Assembly (NCBI GenBank): GCA_038093515.1
Contig: JBBPSI010000057.1
Location: forward strand, 1-64,000
DNA from: Butyriboletus loyo
Lineage: Eukaryota > Basidiomycota > Agaricomycetes > Boletales > Boletaceae
Length of the DNA stretch: 64,000 nucleotides
Direction: 5' to 3'
Shown here piece by piece: positions 1 to 12,256 of this stretch. Position numbers and translations under genes: made by a program. Each line of letters starts with the position of its first letter. The stretch's first letter is position 1. Below the pieces are notes generated by a model. It was not told the origin of the DNA. It searched no databases and saw nothing but the letters and a program-made list of their open reading frames with translations.

Positions 1-392
1 AGGTGTTGTATTTGGGAATCTAGGTGGGTGAAGGGTTTTTGTGGCACGAGGGGGGTTGGGGAGAGGGTGATTTTGTCCAGGGCAGTGGCGAGAGATCGGA
101 GGATTTCAGTGTGTAGGGAGGTTACGCCAGGGGCTGATATGGTGAATTCTAGGATGGCATTGGATATGTCTTCTATGGATAGATTGGTGTCAGGGATCGT
201 AAGGCCGTGGCTGTGGAGTAAGCTGGGGGTGATTTGTGCGAGTTTGGGGAGGGTAGCTTTCCCGATCAGTGTTGTGATTGTATCTCTGGGCATGTTGGTG
301 AAGATGAATTGTGCCTTTCGTCCTGGGCGGGTGTTAGCTCGCTGTGAGGGGTTTCCGGGGGGTTTGCTCGTGGGAATTGGTGGGTTTGACAT
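1..392 (-). CDS. N-terminal part of an unrecognised ORF running off the left edge (possible retroelement ORF1)
   Basis: A reading frame opens at ATG 392-390 and stays open for about 130 codons to the window edge without a stop. The product starts MSNPPIPTSKPPGNPSQRAN, a Pro/Ser/Arg-rich leader, followed by a helical stretch with regularly spaced Leu and Ile. No catalytic or zinc-knuckle motif is visible in the part present. No intron is needed. The composition and intron-free layout resemble the gag-like first ORF of fungal LINE elements, but that is an inference. A host gene is equally possible. The frames on the opposite strand here are shadows. Confidence 0.45.
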   Translation of the reverse strand, partial: MSNPPIPTSKPPGNPSQRANTRPGRKAQFIFTNMPRDTITTLIGKATLPKLAQITPSLLHSHGLTIPDTNLSIEDISNAILEFTISAPGVTSLHTEILRSLATALDKITLSPTPLVPQKPFTHLDSQIQH

Positions 393-1870
393 TTTTCTCG
401 GGTGGGGTTTTTGTTGGGGTGAGAAGGGAGGGGGGTGCAGGGGAAGAACGGCGTCTTAGGAGGATCCAGGCTGGCTAGTAGGGGGTAGATATGATGTTAT
501 TTGGGTATTTTTGTCTATGGAGGGGGGGGGCAGTTGGGGGGAGGTTTTTGTTTTTTGGGGTCCTTGGGGTGCCAGTGTTTGGTGATGACCATTCTTTGAT
601 CCCTCGCTCTTAGCGTACGTTTCTAGACAGTGGAGGTGTCTTGAACTCACTTTCTGGGATCGAGCGTGGCTGGAATTCAGTTTAGTGAATCTTCTCGAGG
701 ATGAAAGATGTATTGTCTGACAACGACATGGTCAGCGATTAGCGGACCAAGAGGAAGCAGGGGCAGAGTGGAAGAGATTGAAGACCACTACGGAGTGCAC
801 ATACCGGGCTAGATGGTCCATGGACCTTCTCAATCGATCGAGCTAGACACGCTTAGCTATATTACCGCGAGCCTGGCTATAATTCAAATTCAATGGCATT
901 CGAGTCCGTAGTAAGTGTTTCTAGATATTCCGGAACAGTGCTCAGTGTAGACTCGAGTCGTAGCGGACACTGACTTCTCCCCGAGCGCACGCTGCTGCCA
1001 GTACTCGGAGGCTGGAGGGTTTTGAATCACTGCATCAGGAAATTGAGTCAAGTTTCTTTTTGCTTTTATTGACTTTAGTCACACGACCGAGGAGGGAACA
1101 GCTTCGCTCGGGAAAAGTAATAGCTTTTCTGAACAGCTACTACTTGTCGTGATCTGTCAAAATTCGCGAGTGGAAAAGCTGGTCAAAGTCGGAAAAGGGA
1201 CTTCTGATGCCACTTCATTCCGGCCGTCTGGCTACTATTTTCTGAGTATCATCCCGGGCTTGAACCAATCGTGTCAAACAAGTGCCTGGGATCAGATGCT
1301 ATGATTGTCGTTGATCGTGCCCGACCACCTTTACAGTATGCATAGCGTTTTCAAGTATACAGTAGCTGTCAGATGATCCGCTAGTTCGCGGAAATTCCTC
1401 GCGAGTGGATATGCACTCAAAGTTCGGTTCTTTCTCCGAGGGAGCCAAACGGACTCCTTCCTCTCTCTCCTGGAATTGTCATCAGACCAAATTCATTTAC
1501 GGATACAGACAACGAACTGCCCCCCTTCCCAAGGCCTTGTTAGACAGTGTGCGAGGCTGGGTGGGAAGGAAACAGAAGTTCATATCCGAAACATTTTGAA
1601 TGGGGAATGTCTCCCTAACTGAGACCAAGCTGGTTTTCAGCCAAAGTGAAACGCGTTGCATGAATTCGCTGATCAAGTACTGCGCTCGGTCGTGGATTCT
1701 AAAACTGATAAAATGGGGTGAATGCGGAACAGAAACGACACACAGTCTACGCATCTCATCTCGGGGTAACAATCGTAACTATAGTCGTCAGATAACAGCT
1801 GGGTTCAGTAGGGGGCAGGGATCTGAACCTTCCTCCCGACTTTTTGAATCTCACCAGGTAAGCTATCCTC
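393..1870. other. Intergenic, no supported gene
   Basis: Only short overlapping frames are present, without motifs, signal peptides or sensible splice partners. The first 300 bases are G-rich on the plus strand and may be the 5' leader of the ORF at the left edge. Confidence 0.5.
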
Positions 1871-3250
1871 CTAATATATATCACTAAATGGCTTCGGTTT
1901 ATTACCATCCGGAAGCTCGGGAAAGGGATCCGGAACATAGCGATTCTTTCTAATGGGTACTGCGGGAGGGTCCAGATGTGTGTCCTGCGTTCGAACGACG
2001 CTGATACGGAGGGGAATCCGAGACGAGAGCAAGTGGAGATCATCCTGGCGACTCAGTATCCCATGCCGCGCAATGATAAGTAGAGGCGCCAGGGTCTTTT
2101 CAAAAAACAATCGGTGATGAATAAAATTGTTCGACTGTGAGCGACTCACCGCGACCTGCGTTGTAACCCCTAGACCGGTAAGACCTGCAGGATGCTTCAC
2201 GACGTCCAGGATCAGGATCGCAATCGTGCATATCGTGACCAATGCGCCACATTCCACGACGATGACGATGGTTGATTTATATTTGGATAGCGTGACTATG
2301 CGAGTTCTTTGATGAACAGTCCACAGTCGTAGGCAAATCAGGATTGTCGCGGATACGTTTACCGCTGCGATGAGGGCCCATGTGGCCACATAGAAGGCAT
2401 GTGTACGACCCGTGAGGATTGCTTGCGTCGCAAAGCCTCTGGCAGTGACCACACTGAACCCTGGAGTGGAATTGACATGCATACCTACGGGGCTGAAAGG
2501 GCCACTCACCCACTTGAAAAAGTAACAGGATTATCTGAAGACAGATAGATGTTCAAGATAGTCCCATCACCCTCGACGGTAGAGAAAACACACCGAGGGT
2601 ACACAGATCTTAATGTTATTATTATATATAACATAGATGCGCCAGATCTTGATTGTATCGCCTGTCATGAGTCAAGTGGTAGGAAGAAAGGAGTCACACA
2701 AACCAGTAAGAGTCCTTCAACGGCGTACTAATAGACAGATCAATGCGTCAATCAGGCAAGCAATTGATGAGGGAATAAACTGACTTACATTGATGGCGAA
2801 TATGATGTAGCATGGTAGGGAGTAACTGCTGACACGCCCAAAATAACTCTCAGCTCCGCCGCCGCGAAGAGTGAATGCAACGATGATATAGTTTATATAG
2901 AGAGCTATCTGTGCCAGGGATAGGGAGAACTGCAGGATGCTTGAGAGCAAAAGGATTCTAGGAAATCTTTCATGAGATGAACGTAGAGCGATTGGAGGAT
3001 TAACGGCTTACCTGCGAGACTTCGAATTGTGACCCCACAGCACATAGACGCAAAACAAAAATAAAATACAACTGCATGGTCGTAGTCAACATTCGACTCG
3101 ACTCGCATCAAATATGGCGTGCCCTACTTCATGCCTATTTAAACACGTCGTCAGCGAGAACTAGGAGTGGATAGCATATGCACACACACCCAAGAAAATG
3201 CCCGAAATGCTGGTTAAAACAAAATACATTCGCGACTGGATCCGGACCAT
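1871..3250 (-). CDS. Agaricomycete 7-helix membrane protein, copy A
   Basis: Eight exons give an uninterrupted 310-residue product: 3250-3186, 3071-3012, 2957-2789, 2727-2704, 2647-2594, 2534-2510, 2460-2150, 2095-1871. All introns are GT-AG and short. The product has about seven hydrophobic segments with the marks of a large unnamed agaricomycete family: GIFLGV then VYVLWG near residue 20-40, an IWRIYVIY segment in the middle (where the family has an LIYRCYVVW-like motif), a WALIAAVNVSATILICLRLW helix, and a last helix ending in LLIIARHGIL. It is probably an integral membrane protein, and its function is unknown. It lies directly downstream of a paralogue in the same orientation; the first six exons of the two genes have identical lengths. 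The C-terminal 50 residues are polar and probably cytosolic. Confidence 0.82.
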
Positions 3251-3636
3251 GATTGCAGAGTCTCAACCAGTTCAAGTAAAGAAGATCAATTGCACTTGTT
3301 TTCAATGCCAAAGTGATAGCCAGCCCTGAACTACCTCCTATCCAACCGACAGTCAGCCAAATTTCAAAACCCGGGAAATAACGACTTTGGTCGGGTACAA
3401 TCTTCCTTGTCATCAGAGACCCAGACTAAACAAAGGTAGCATGCGAAATCATCCGGGTCACAGAAAAAGAATCATGACCATCCTGAAACCTTGCAAGCAA
3501 GCCAATTCTTGAGGATGCTCCAATGACTCCCGCACTAGTCTCCATTCGATAGAGCGAGTATATTAAACGAAGGGGTAACGTAAATTGGTGAGAAAACGAC
3601 AGAGTCATAGGCATCATAGGACGGTGTCTTCATGCA
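3251..3636. other. Spacer between the two membrane-protein paralogues
   Basis: 386 bp holding the 3' flank of copy B and the promoter of copy A. No further gene is seen. Confidence 0.5.
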
Positions 3637-5020
3637 TCATTGAACGGTTTCCAACCTTTCTTGTCCTGCGGACTTGGCTGCGGGACGAATGGGCTTTTTT
3701 TTCGTTTCCACCAGCTTCACGGGTACACCGACGTGTCTGGACTCCGTTGGCACCACGTCGATCTCGAACGTGGTCGGAGGTAAACCGAAAGCATCGCGAT
3801 CCTGGCTCAGCATTGCGTGCCGTGCAGTGATGAGCAATTGGGACGCAACCTATGGATACGATGATCAATCCGTAGAAAGCATAGGGCTTGCAGGAGAAGA
3901 ACAAGAACAAAACGTACCGCAACCTCGGTCGCAAACCCAACACTGACATGAGCATATTTGTAATTGCACGGGAAGAGGATCAACATTGCCACACTGCACA
4001 TCGTAAACAATGCGTCACATTCCACGAAGATGATGGCGATCGATTTGTATAGAGAACGGCTTGGGATAGTGTGTGTTCTCCTTTGCGCCATACAGAGGCG
4101 AAGGGAAATCGTGATTGTCACGTAGAGGTTTAATGCTGTGATAAACACCCATAATAACATCTCGTGGCCATTGAAATGCATCGCGATGGGCGACACTGTT
4201 GCACGGTCGTGGATTGTAAATGCGCTCGCACCTGGAGTTGTGTTAAGCACGGGTACATACGAGGGAGACGAGAATATGCACAGATTTGCCCAATCCAGAA
4301 GAGGAACTGAAGGAGTGCATGAGTAATCGTACCATCATCGAAATGGAGAGGACACACTGGGGGTAAGCAAACTCTAGTGTCATTGTCATACAAGATATAG
4401 AGGCGGAACATCTGCGCAATAATGTTCCTCTCTTTCAGCGCAGATAGCAGGAAGAGACGAGTCGCACATACCGATAATAATCCTCCAATAGCAAACTACA
4501 AGTCAAATAACCATGACTAATCACCAATGAAAGGAGAACAAGAATGAGCAAGCTCACGTTTATGTTGTATATAATGGTGGCTGCCAAGAGATAGCCATTG
4601 ACATGGCTGAGGTACGGCAGAACATTATCGGTGACGACAATAAACACGATGTAGAGAAATATTGCATGGAGGATGATTGGCACCACACACAGCAGAAACT
4701 GCACGGTGTTCATAATTAAAAGCATCCTACGAATAGCCTTGTTAGTTTCATCATCGCAGATGACGTGTAGCGGACATGATGTCGTTACCTGCAGGTCAGG
4801 GATTTTTGTCCCCAGAGCGTGTAGGCACAGAATCCATATATAACGCAGCTAGATCATTGTCAAGGATTCGCGCTTTATAGATCGTATGACAAGACCTACT
4901 TCATGCCTATTGGAAAAGATTGTCAGCAAGAACTGGGGGCGGATGACATGACCACACACCCAGGAAAATTCCCTCAATACTGTAGACGGTGATGAGCGTG
5001 TACGGAGTCGGACGAACCAT
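3637..5020 (-). CDS. Agaricomycete 7-helix membrane protein, copy B
   Basis: Eight exons encode 307 residues: 5020-4956, 4848-4789, 4726-4558, 4495-4472, 4411-4358, 4306-4282, 4231-3918, 3849-3637. The total of 924 nt is in frame. Motifs match copy A position by position: GIFLGV, YTLWGQKS, MFRLYILYDND, a SLYKSIAIIFVECDALF helix, and SQLLITARHAMLSQ at the last helix. The tail is Lys/Arg-rich. The intron after the first exon is long (107 nt) compared with the 48-74 nt of the others. The family is common in mushrooms and Rhizoctonia and has no assigned function; GPCR-like topology is suggested only by the helix count. Start ATG 5020 is the first in frame. Confidence 0.84.
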
Positions 5021-5750
5021 GACCGACGACTCCCAGAAATCTAAAGCTCATGTCCTGACAAAGCATAGGGTCAGAATGGACGATGTATGAAAAAGATTTT
5101 ACAGTTCAACCCGCATTCGTCTGTATTGATATGTCACATATCATTACAGATTTGAATATGGGTCAAGCTGTAAATAAAAATTTCATACCAAGCCAGTCAT
5201 GGTGCATTGAAGAGCCATCCGGTCTCAGCCTGACCCACCGGCGCCCAATGTCAGCACAAACTTGCGCTGCTGTCCAAAGTCTTTTTACCAATAAACTGAT
5301 TCATCTGATGGACGTGGTGAATACTCCAGACTGTCTAGGGAAGATTGTTAAGCCCTGCCAGCAGATTAGCACTGGTGGGTAGTGCGTAGATCTTTTCCGT
5401 TCCTCTTACATATACTGGACACATGCGCACTCGTGGTGAAAAACGATTGAGACTGACTTTGACAATTTGAATCAATCCACTGAGCTCCATGGTCATTCTT
5501 GAAGGTTGGACCTTAGGCCTTGACAAGTTGAAAACAAGGAACCGAGTCAGTGGCAGTGCAGTCAGTCACCGCCCTATATTGATATCTATTCTTGACTCTG
5601 GTTCGCGCAGCGCTTCCCACCAAGCGAAGGATTTTACCATGACTCCTTGCGCAGTACCGTCTTGACCCAAGTCCTCCTGGATCCTTGTTTTCGCATCCAT
5701 CCGACGATCGCGAGTCTGAAGCTCCAACCGCCAACCCCACATCCCGTCTC
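5021..5750. other. Divergent intergenic region
   Basis: Separates the minus-strand membrane gene from the plus-strand gene at 5751. The short frames here (5083-5382, 5513-5752) have no motifs and are rejected. Confidence 0.5.
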
Positions 5751-7542
5751 ATGAGCCTCGATCAAAACCTATTCACTCTCTTCTTCACGTCGAACCCGTC
5801 GAACCCGGCTGGAACTGTGGTCGACCTCACCGACCGCTCGGGCACGGTTCACTACCGCAAGCGCCGTATCATCGCCCAGCAACAACAAGTCTACCGCATC
5901 GAACTGTTTGGTACGGGGACTTGCAAGCATGGGGTTGAGGTCACTCACGCCGCCAGCACAGATCCACTCTCTGAGGCGTTGCTAGCAAGTGCGACTTCCC
6001 CCAGCCCAACGAGTAAACACAAGACCTTGGAACTCTACAATCCCTCGAACATCGTCGAACTCAAGTTCACCGGCACGCTCACCTTTCGGTGGTCTTTCAA
6101 ATGGGAGACGTGGGTCGTCTTTTCTTTTTCATTGCACGACGATGCACAAGCGATGCTATCATTTCTCCATTCAGACATGAATTCGAATGGAGACGCGAAG
6201 AATGCTTCATCATCCGAAAACCGGACCCACCCGTGCTCGTCGCGGTGACAAAAGAGCCACCTGGGCGGATTCGAACGACGTCGGTCCAGATCCTGGATTA
6301 CAATCTTAATCGGTGCGTTTCTTTTTCTTCCCTCATACTGTTTGCTTCTCCCCCACTCTGACCCAGCGGGTCCGAGGTTCATGCTCATGGATTTCATTTG
6401 ATCAGGTTCGATATCGATGATCGGAAAGGCCTTGAGATCGTCATCTTGACGGCACTCTTGACGTTCAGAGACGCGAGTGATGCGTATCACGAACCCAGTA
6501 TTCCTGCTACAGCCTCCACAACCACGCCCGTTTCGGCGGCCGCGCCCACACCACCCCCAAAACCACCCCCCAAGGAGGGCATCGAACGCATCGCCGAGTT
6601 ACAGTTGGGGAGAGGGCAAGTGAACGAAGTGACCGTTTTTGAAGAGGGCACCATCACCGATTATGCAAAGCATTGCGCGCAGCTTTTGCAGGTGAGCATC
6701 CTATCTTGCTTGACATGCCCACCTTGTTCATCGTTCTTCTGTATGCAGGATGATGCGATGTTATTCATCAGCGTGCGTTCCTCGGACCCCAACCAAGTCC
6801 CAAAGGTGTTGCGCGTTGTCGAAGAGACCAAGCGGTTGCGCTATAAAGCTGGTACGCCGTTGGAGTCCGCTGGACCCTCAGACGCGCTCGCTTATCTCAT
6901 CTATTGGGCACAGGTGAACCAGATCTCCATCAATACGTGGTCTATGATACCAAGGAGGGGGAAACACCACAAAAAGGTCCCCGAATCATTAATTTGGATG
7001 ACAATAACGGCAAGGGCAAGAATAAGGAGTATACCCCACCGAAGAGCCTCATAACACATCTTAGCAAGATTGACATGCCCGAGCTTAGGCCCCGACGCAC
7101 GCAACCTGACAGACAACATGCAGCACAACATGACGGGGGTGGCGGGAAGAAAAAGGAGAAGGACCAGTCCAAGGGCGACAGGGAGAAAGCAAGGGCGAAG
7201 GAAAGGGACGGGGACGGCCGATTAAAACCGACGTCCCGAGTAAGGACGTCACCTCCCCATCCCACCGTTCTCCACAAACAGCGCTCCCAGTACTTTTATT
7301 CGACGTCGTCCACTCAAGCGCCATCTGTGTCCCCATCTCAATTCCCTTTGTCATCTTTTCATACACCACCGTTGCCGCCTCGTCCACAGCATTCTTCAGG
7401 GATGCCCCGTCGGCAATCCATGTATGGATCCCTGAACGGGAACCATCATTCTTATGGCTATGAGGGCATGGCCAACGTGACGAGTCCTACCAGTAATAGT
7501 TCTTCGACCTCGGGACTCCTCGGAAGGTTACTAGGGCGATGA
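5751..7542 (+). CDS. Conserved fungal protein of unknown function with Lys/Pro/Ser-rich tail
   Basis: Five exons (5751-6109, 6175-6312, 6406-6691, 6749-6851, 6914-7542) sum to 1515 nt, 504 residues. The folded half covers about residues 1-330 and carries segments I recognise as conserved in basidiomycetes: NLFTLFFTSNP near the start, FEWRREECFIIRKPDPPVLV around 140, QILDYNLNRF then DIDDRKGLEIVILTALLTF around 165-200, LHQYVVYD and the HLSKIDMPELRPR block near 340. The last 150 residues are low-complexity: a KKKEKDQSKGDRE basic run, then Ser/Pro/His. The last intron (6852-6913) must be removed to join the RLRYKAG exon to LHQYVVYD; read unspliced, the frame fails. A minimum start at ATG 5751 is chosen; the longer frame upstream starts only with TTG. 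Function unknown. Confidence 0.85.
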
Positions 7543-8891
7543 TGGAGATATCCCCCGGATGACCTGATGCCCCGCTGTCATCTTATGTCATGCTCCCACT
7601 CACCTCCCTTCCATTTTTTGGCCGCTTCCTCCGTGATTGTCCGTGCCTGAAGCTGATGCTTGTCCTCGCTTGCCATTGTAACTCGAGTGTTGCCGCATCA
7701 GGTCCTCCGCGCTGGCAGTCTGATTGACGATGATACCAATTAGTCATTGATACCGTAACAAGGGCGTCGAAGCGAGGGGGTCGCTCGGGTGTTGCGGCCG
7801 CCGCCGCATCAACAAGATAGATCCAACCAAATCGTCAGAGATTCGAGCAGCGCCTCAAGGCCTAGGCCTTCACTACCGATACCCCCACACTCCCAGCGTT
7901 AACTATTGTTTAATTGTTCTTGTACGCTTATGGCATGGCTACCAGCGGTCGTACCTGTACCTGTCTGTACACAATCCGTATGTAGTACGCCGACGACTCG
8001 TCACACGTACAGTGCCGCGATCGCCGCCTTACGTCCGCTCGATTCGTGGAGGCGCTGTAAAGCACACCGGCTGGCTTACCTAGTAGGTCCCGTAAACTAG
8101 TACACATACCGTCCGTGATACATGATACCGAACGGAACGAAAACCGTTTCATGATCAGTATTTCTGCCTTTTTTGCTGTAGCGGCTATGCCTGCTTACAA
8201 CACCGACTTGGCACGAGCAAACATGACATGTTGTCGAAAACATCAGTGAAACGGACGGCCCTTGATGGTCAGAACCCGTCAGAACTCCAGTCGGGACCCG
8301 TCAGAACTGCTCGGCTACCACCGGGAACCCAGAAACTGTTTTACGGATTTGCAACGCCGGTCTGACTGACGCTCGTGCAACTACGCTTTTCGATTTCGAT
8401 TGCGATTCGACTTGGACGAGCACGGCCAAACGTGTTACACCCAGCGCGGGCTGTGTGGTGCGGAGTTGCGTGAAACAACAAATCCCTCCTCCCCCACGTT
8501 TCATAGGGTTTTTCAAGTTAAAATATGCGGGCGTGTACAGCAGTTTAAGATTAGAAAGAGGATCGAATCAGGACGTGCAAGAAAAAGTAAATTGTTGTAC
8601 AAATGTACTCGAGTCGGGGGTTCATGCAGGTATTAGGAGGGGGATGGGGGGTGGAAACTATGGCGTTGTAATACAGCATAAGTTACGACCGGATGGGCAG
8701 GTAGTCCATGTAAATACGTATGGAAGTGGATGCGGTCAGCACGTCCACGAGCAACAAAAAATAGTTCAAGTATAGTACCTGAATAAGGAAGATATACGGT
8801 ACGCAGCGTCCGCACCAGCAGGCCCTGCCCCCTAGAAAGCGAACTCTGAAGTGTGAAGGAGAATGCTATTAGAATTGGGTTCAAAAGATGT
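7543..8891. other. Intergenic, no supported gene
   Basis: Convergent 3' flanks of the genes at 5751-7542 and 8892-9968. Short frames on both strands lack motifs. Confidence 0.5.
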
Positions 8892-9968
8892 CTATGAGAC
8901 ACCGCCAATTTCGATGAAGCTGCGCCAGTTCCAGGACGACATGTCGTCGTCCTTGAAGTCGATGAAGCTTTTGAGCGGGAACCAGCTTTCGAGTGTGCTC
9001 CGCCGTTTACGTCCAAGCTTTGCTGGCCGTGCGGGTTCTGCAGGGTCCGTAGGCTCACGTTTACGTGTGAGGGTGGGAATGACGGCATCCACTTCGTCCT
9101 CCACATCCGCGAAGGCGCTCAGGTCCTCGATCTGGATCACAGACGTTGCAGCTACGGACGGCGCGCTCGACTTGCGCGTCATTGATGTCTCGTCCTCGTC
9201 GTCACTGAAGCTCATAAAGTTATTTCGGAGACTGGTGGAACGGGGAGTGGGATCGAGAGCACGGGAACGACCTTCGAGGCAAGCGAGCGCGTCCATCCGG
9301 CTCTTTCGACGATCGTGAGAACTGATGGATTCGGAACGTAACGATGCGCGTTGCCGCACGCGAGAAGCAGGAGAAAGCAGTGAACTGATGACGGTAGAGA
9401 CTGCGCGCTTCTTGGACGAGGCAGGTGGTGGCACAGAAGACGGCAGAAGGCAGGGGCGGAAGGTAGCGGGAAGAGCGGGTAGGGTAGTGGAGGGAGCTGG
9501 TTTTGGAGAAGGGATGCTCCGCAATGACTCTTTCGACGTCCGGCGACGAGTAGACACTACGGGGACTGTCGGAGGCGTGATAACCATAGGTTGTTCGGCT
9601 CGTCTAAGAGAGCGTGAGAACATAGTGTGAAAGGTGATGTATGGGACGTACGCAAAGTCATGAGTGGATTTTACGTCGACATTGCACGTCCAGTTGGTGG
9701 ACTTGGACAGGATGGAGAACTTGCGTCTGTGAGACGGAGCATGGAGTTTGTGGTCTGCCAAGTCAAGGTAGAGGAAGGAGCGGAGCTCGACGGTGTCCCG
9801 CTTTCCAGTGTGAAGGGTGAAATAGATGGCAGAAGCATCGTCATCGTTCGGTGTGTTCTGGTACGAAGTGGCGGTGGGAGGGGTGCTGCTCGGGGAGCAC
9901 GATGAGCCGATGGGGGAGTGTTCGGCTAGCAGGCCCAACGTGAACAAGGGGGAGTACGAGGAGTGCAT
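8892..9968 (-). CDS. Ser/Arg-rich protein of unknown function
   Basis: A single 358-codon frame from ATG 9968 to a stop at 8892. The product is polar and mostly disordered, with SP and RR clusters (SLRSIPSPKPAPS around 145), a short ordered-looking block RMDALACLEGRS then FMSFSDDEDE around 230-260, and basic KLGRKRRS near 325 that could serve as a nuclear localisation signal. The LACLEGR...SDDEDE arrangement occurs in other basidiomycete hypothetical proteins I recall, which supports coding, but no function is known. No signal peptide or membrane helix. An AT-rich ATATAAAT box lies on the minus strand at 10021-10028, about 55 bp upstream. Confidence 0.72.
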   Translation of the reverse strand: MHSSYSPLFTLGLLAEHSPIGSSCSPSSTPPTATSYQNTPNDDDASAIYFTLHTGKRDTVELRSFLYLDLADHKLHAPSHRRKFSILSKSTNWTCNVDVKSTHDFAYVPYITFHTMFSRSLRRAEQPMVITPPTVPVVSTRRRTSKESLRSIPSPKPAPSTTLPALPATFRPCLLPSSVPPPASSKKRAVSTVISSLLSPASRVRQRASLRSESISSHDRRKSRMDALACLEGRSRALDPTPRSTSLRNNFMSFSDDEDETSMTRKSSAPSVAATSVIQIEDLSAFADVEDEVDAVIPTLTRKREPTDPAEPARPAKLGRKRRSTLESWFPLKSFIDFKDDDMSSWNWRSFIEIGGVS

Positions 9969-10970
9969 GATCGTTTCCGAACGGAGAAAGCGGTGGGGGG
10001 AGAGGAGGGATGAAGCGGTGATTTATATGTTCATGGAAAGAGGGGGTAAAGTTTAATATAATATCTCGACCTTCACACGTTCACGTTCCGGAACAGGGTC
10101 GACGCCGCCACCGAAAATTTCCCGTCGGACACTGCAATGAGTTGCCGTAGATACTCCACCTTCCAAGGCTCGGAGCGTGCGGGCCTGTCATTGACTTGTC
10201 AAGCTTCCACCGCGACCGACCGGAGTAATGCACCTCAGCGTCTCACCGGACGTCCCCGCGCGGAGCTGAGGCAAGAGACTCCTTCTTCCACGTTGGTCTT
10301 GTTTTCCTGTCGTCGTCATGACGATTGGCCTGCTGCATGTCCGCCAGGGGTACAGTCGAACGTGCAGGCGAAGTACCGTGACTATTGTTAGCCGGCACCT
10401 GACCCGGCTAATCCGAGCGGATAGCCCCAGTGGTTGTTTAATTTTGGTTTGCCAAAAGTACGATGGCGATGCCGTGAATCAAGCCGGCTGTAGCACCACT
10501 TTTGACGTGAATGCCGTGGAGCACCTGCACGACGCCAACACGAGGCAACCCTCCTTGCTCGTCGGGGGAAAATAGGTTATATCAGGGATGGCAGATTGTT
10601 ATCAGGTCGGCCGACATGCAGATCCCCCTTATCAAGTAGATTTGTGGACTCTTGGGTCGATATGTTCTCACACGCACGCTATTCCCCCGGCCATGACGGG
10701 AGGCTACGAATGATGTGCTACGACACATACCTGAGATGCATTTCGTCGCGAGTTCGCGTACACGTCGCAAATCCTGCCAGGCGCCAGTTCATGTTACCTA
10801 GGCGAATGCCATTCTGTAGTGTGTATTTGATAAAATGGTGCAGCAGTAGGACGCAATTGAGTCGGATTGACAAACATCACACGTTTCAACAAGTCACGAA
10901 TCACCTTCAAACCCTTATAGTTGGTGCGGTATTTCATTACGGAGTACGTCGTATCGTCCCTCACAGCGAT
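9969..10970. other. Intergenic, no supported gene
   Basis: Overlapping plus-strand frames at 10137-11054 have no motifs and no continuation across splice sites. The ATATAAAT box of the gene at 8892-9968 is inside. Confidence 0.45.
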
Positions 10971-11082
10971 TGTTATGGCTACGATTGTTCCATACATTTG
11001 CATTTGTCCAATACTATGGTTGCCACGTTCTCGGGGAGCTTTTCCGCTTACTAAGTCGGGCCCCGTGTAACACCTAGGCGAG

Positions 11083-11499
11083 TTGGCGTCTACATCCTCT
11101 GGCGACTCGATAGTTTCATCACTGGATGCACTACTTCGGCGTCAAAAGGTCTTGGATCATCCATCAATCGTCAGCGCTTCAACTATCTTCCGTGGTGAAA
11201 TGCCGCTAGCCGTTTCACACGCCGATAAAGTCGAGCCATACCAAAAGCGCGCTTCAGTAATCACACCACGGCTCTCTCATGCCATCTCATTGAAGTATTC
11301 CATCTATCACGTGCTTGATCATATATCACTATTCGGCCGATCCACCATGCCGAGTTCCTTGGAAGGCTGCTTCGACCACGAGGTCATCCCATTTCCGCAT
11401 TCATATCTTGCCTTGTTCGGGACCACCCCGGAATTCGAAGATATAACCATCTTGAGAACATCGGTCTTACTTTTTGATAGATTGCTCCAGCTCTGGTAA
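11083..11499 (+). CDS. Small ORF inside direct repeat copy 1, possibly coding
   Basis: A 138-codon frame whose last 64 codons are kept almost unchanged in the second repeat copy (14101-14376). The shared part includes MPSSLEGCFDHEVIPFPHSY and ends in LLFDRLLQLW before a stop at the same place. The only indel in the shared part is three bases, adding one Asp in copy 2. The first half is not shared. No domain is recognised. Conservation of the frame may be chance because the DNA itself is recently duplicated. Confidence 0.3.
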   Translation: MASTSSGDSIVSSLDALLRRQKVLDHPSIVSASTIFRGEMPLAVSHADKVEPYQKRASVITPRLSHAISLKYSIYHVLDHISLFGRSTMPSSLEGCFDHEVIPFPHSYLALFGTTPEFEDITILRTSVLLFDRLLQLW

Positions 11500-12189
11500 G
11501 TTCATCCGGTACGGGCGATGCTGTGCGCGATTGACGGACTTGTATATCGCCACCCGCCATCAGGATAGGAATGGCCGTATGGCTAGCCCTGGGTTGAAGC
11601 GCTGACATCACGCTTGCTATGGCGCGATGATGGTGGCGCCACCCCCCGCCGCATCAGTGAACACATGACCGGGAGGGGTGCTCCGGGAGCAGCGACTTGA
11701 CCAAGTGCCCCAGGGTCCTTGGGCTCCTCCTCAAGCCAAACCCCAGCCCTGGTACCTGAACATACGCTGAACGTTCGAACGTCGAAGCGCAAGAAGACGA
11801 CAAGTCCGATCGCCTGCCGGGATCCCACCACCGTGACGCTATGTACGCACTTTGTGCATGACGACAAGCCCGCTATCATTTGGATTATTGGGTTAGTACT
11901 ATTCCCCGTGCCAGGACTGGGCCAAATAAGTATTTTTGCCGTGTGCGTCGGGGCGGGCGGCGGGTGGTGGCGTTTTTTTTGGCGTGCGATGCACCACCAT
12001 CGTTGGCGATCGGGGACCGTCACGCCACATCCAGTGGGCCGCACAGCCATGATTGTTGTATGTCACGTTTCATTTGTTCCGTTCATTCCATTTCCGAATT
12101 GCTGATCCGACTGATCACAACTTCGATGTCGGGCAGGTTGCGGATCCCTGGGGGGGGAGACTTTTGCACCCTCCGAAAGGTAGGCCCGT

Positions 12190-12256
12190 TAGTCTGGTGA
12201 CCCAGCTACGCTGGCCGCCCAGATCGTAATGCCTAAATGTGCTAGTCACCAGACTA
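12190..12256. repeat. Inverted repeat, 12 bp arms
   Basis: TAGTCTGGTGAC at 12190-12201 and its exact reverse complement at 12245-12256, separated by 43 bases. The structure is in repeat copy 1 and is degraded in copy 2. Confidence 0.6.

Noticed and set aside
1405..2043. Several overlapping frames on both strands downstream of the first membrane gene
   Set aside because: They overlap the last exon of the spliced 7-helix gene or extend into featureless DNA, and carry no motifs.
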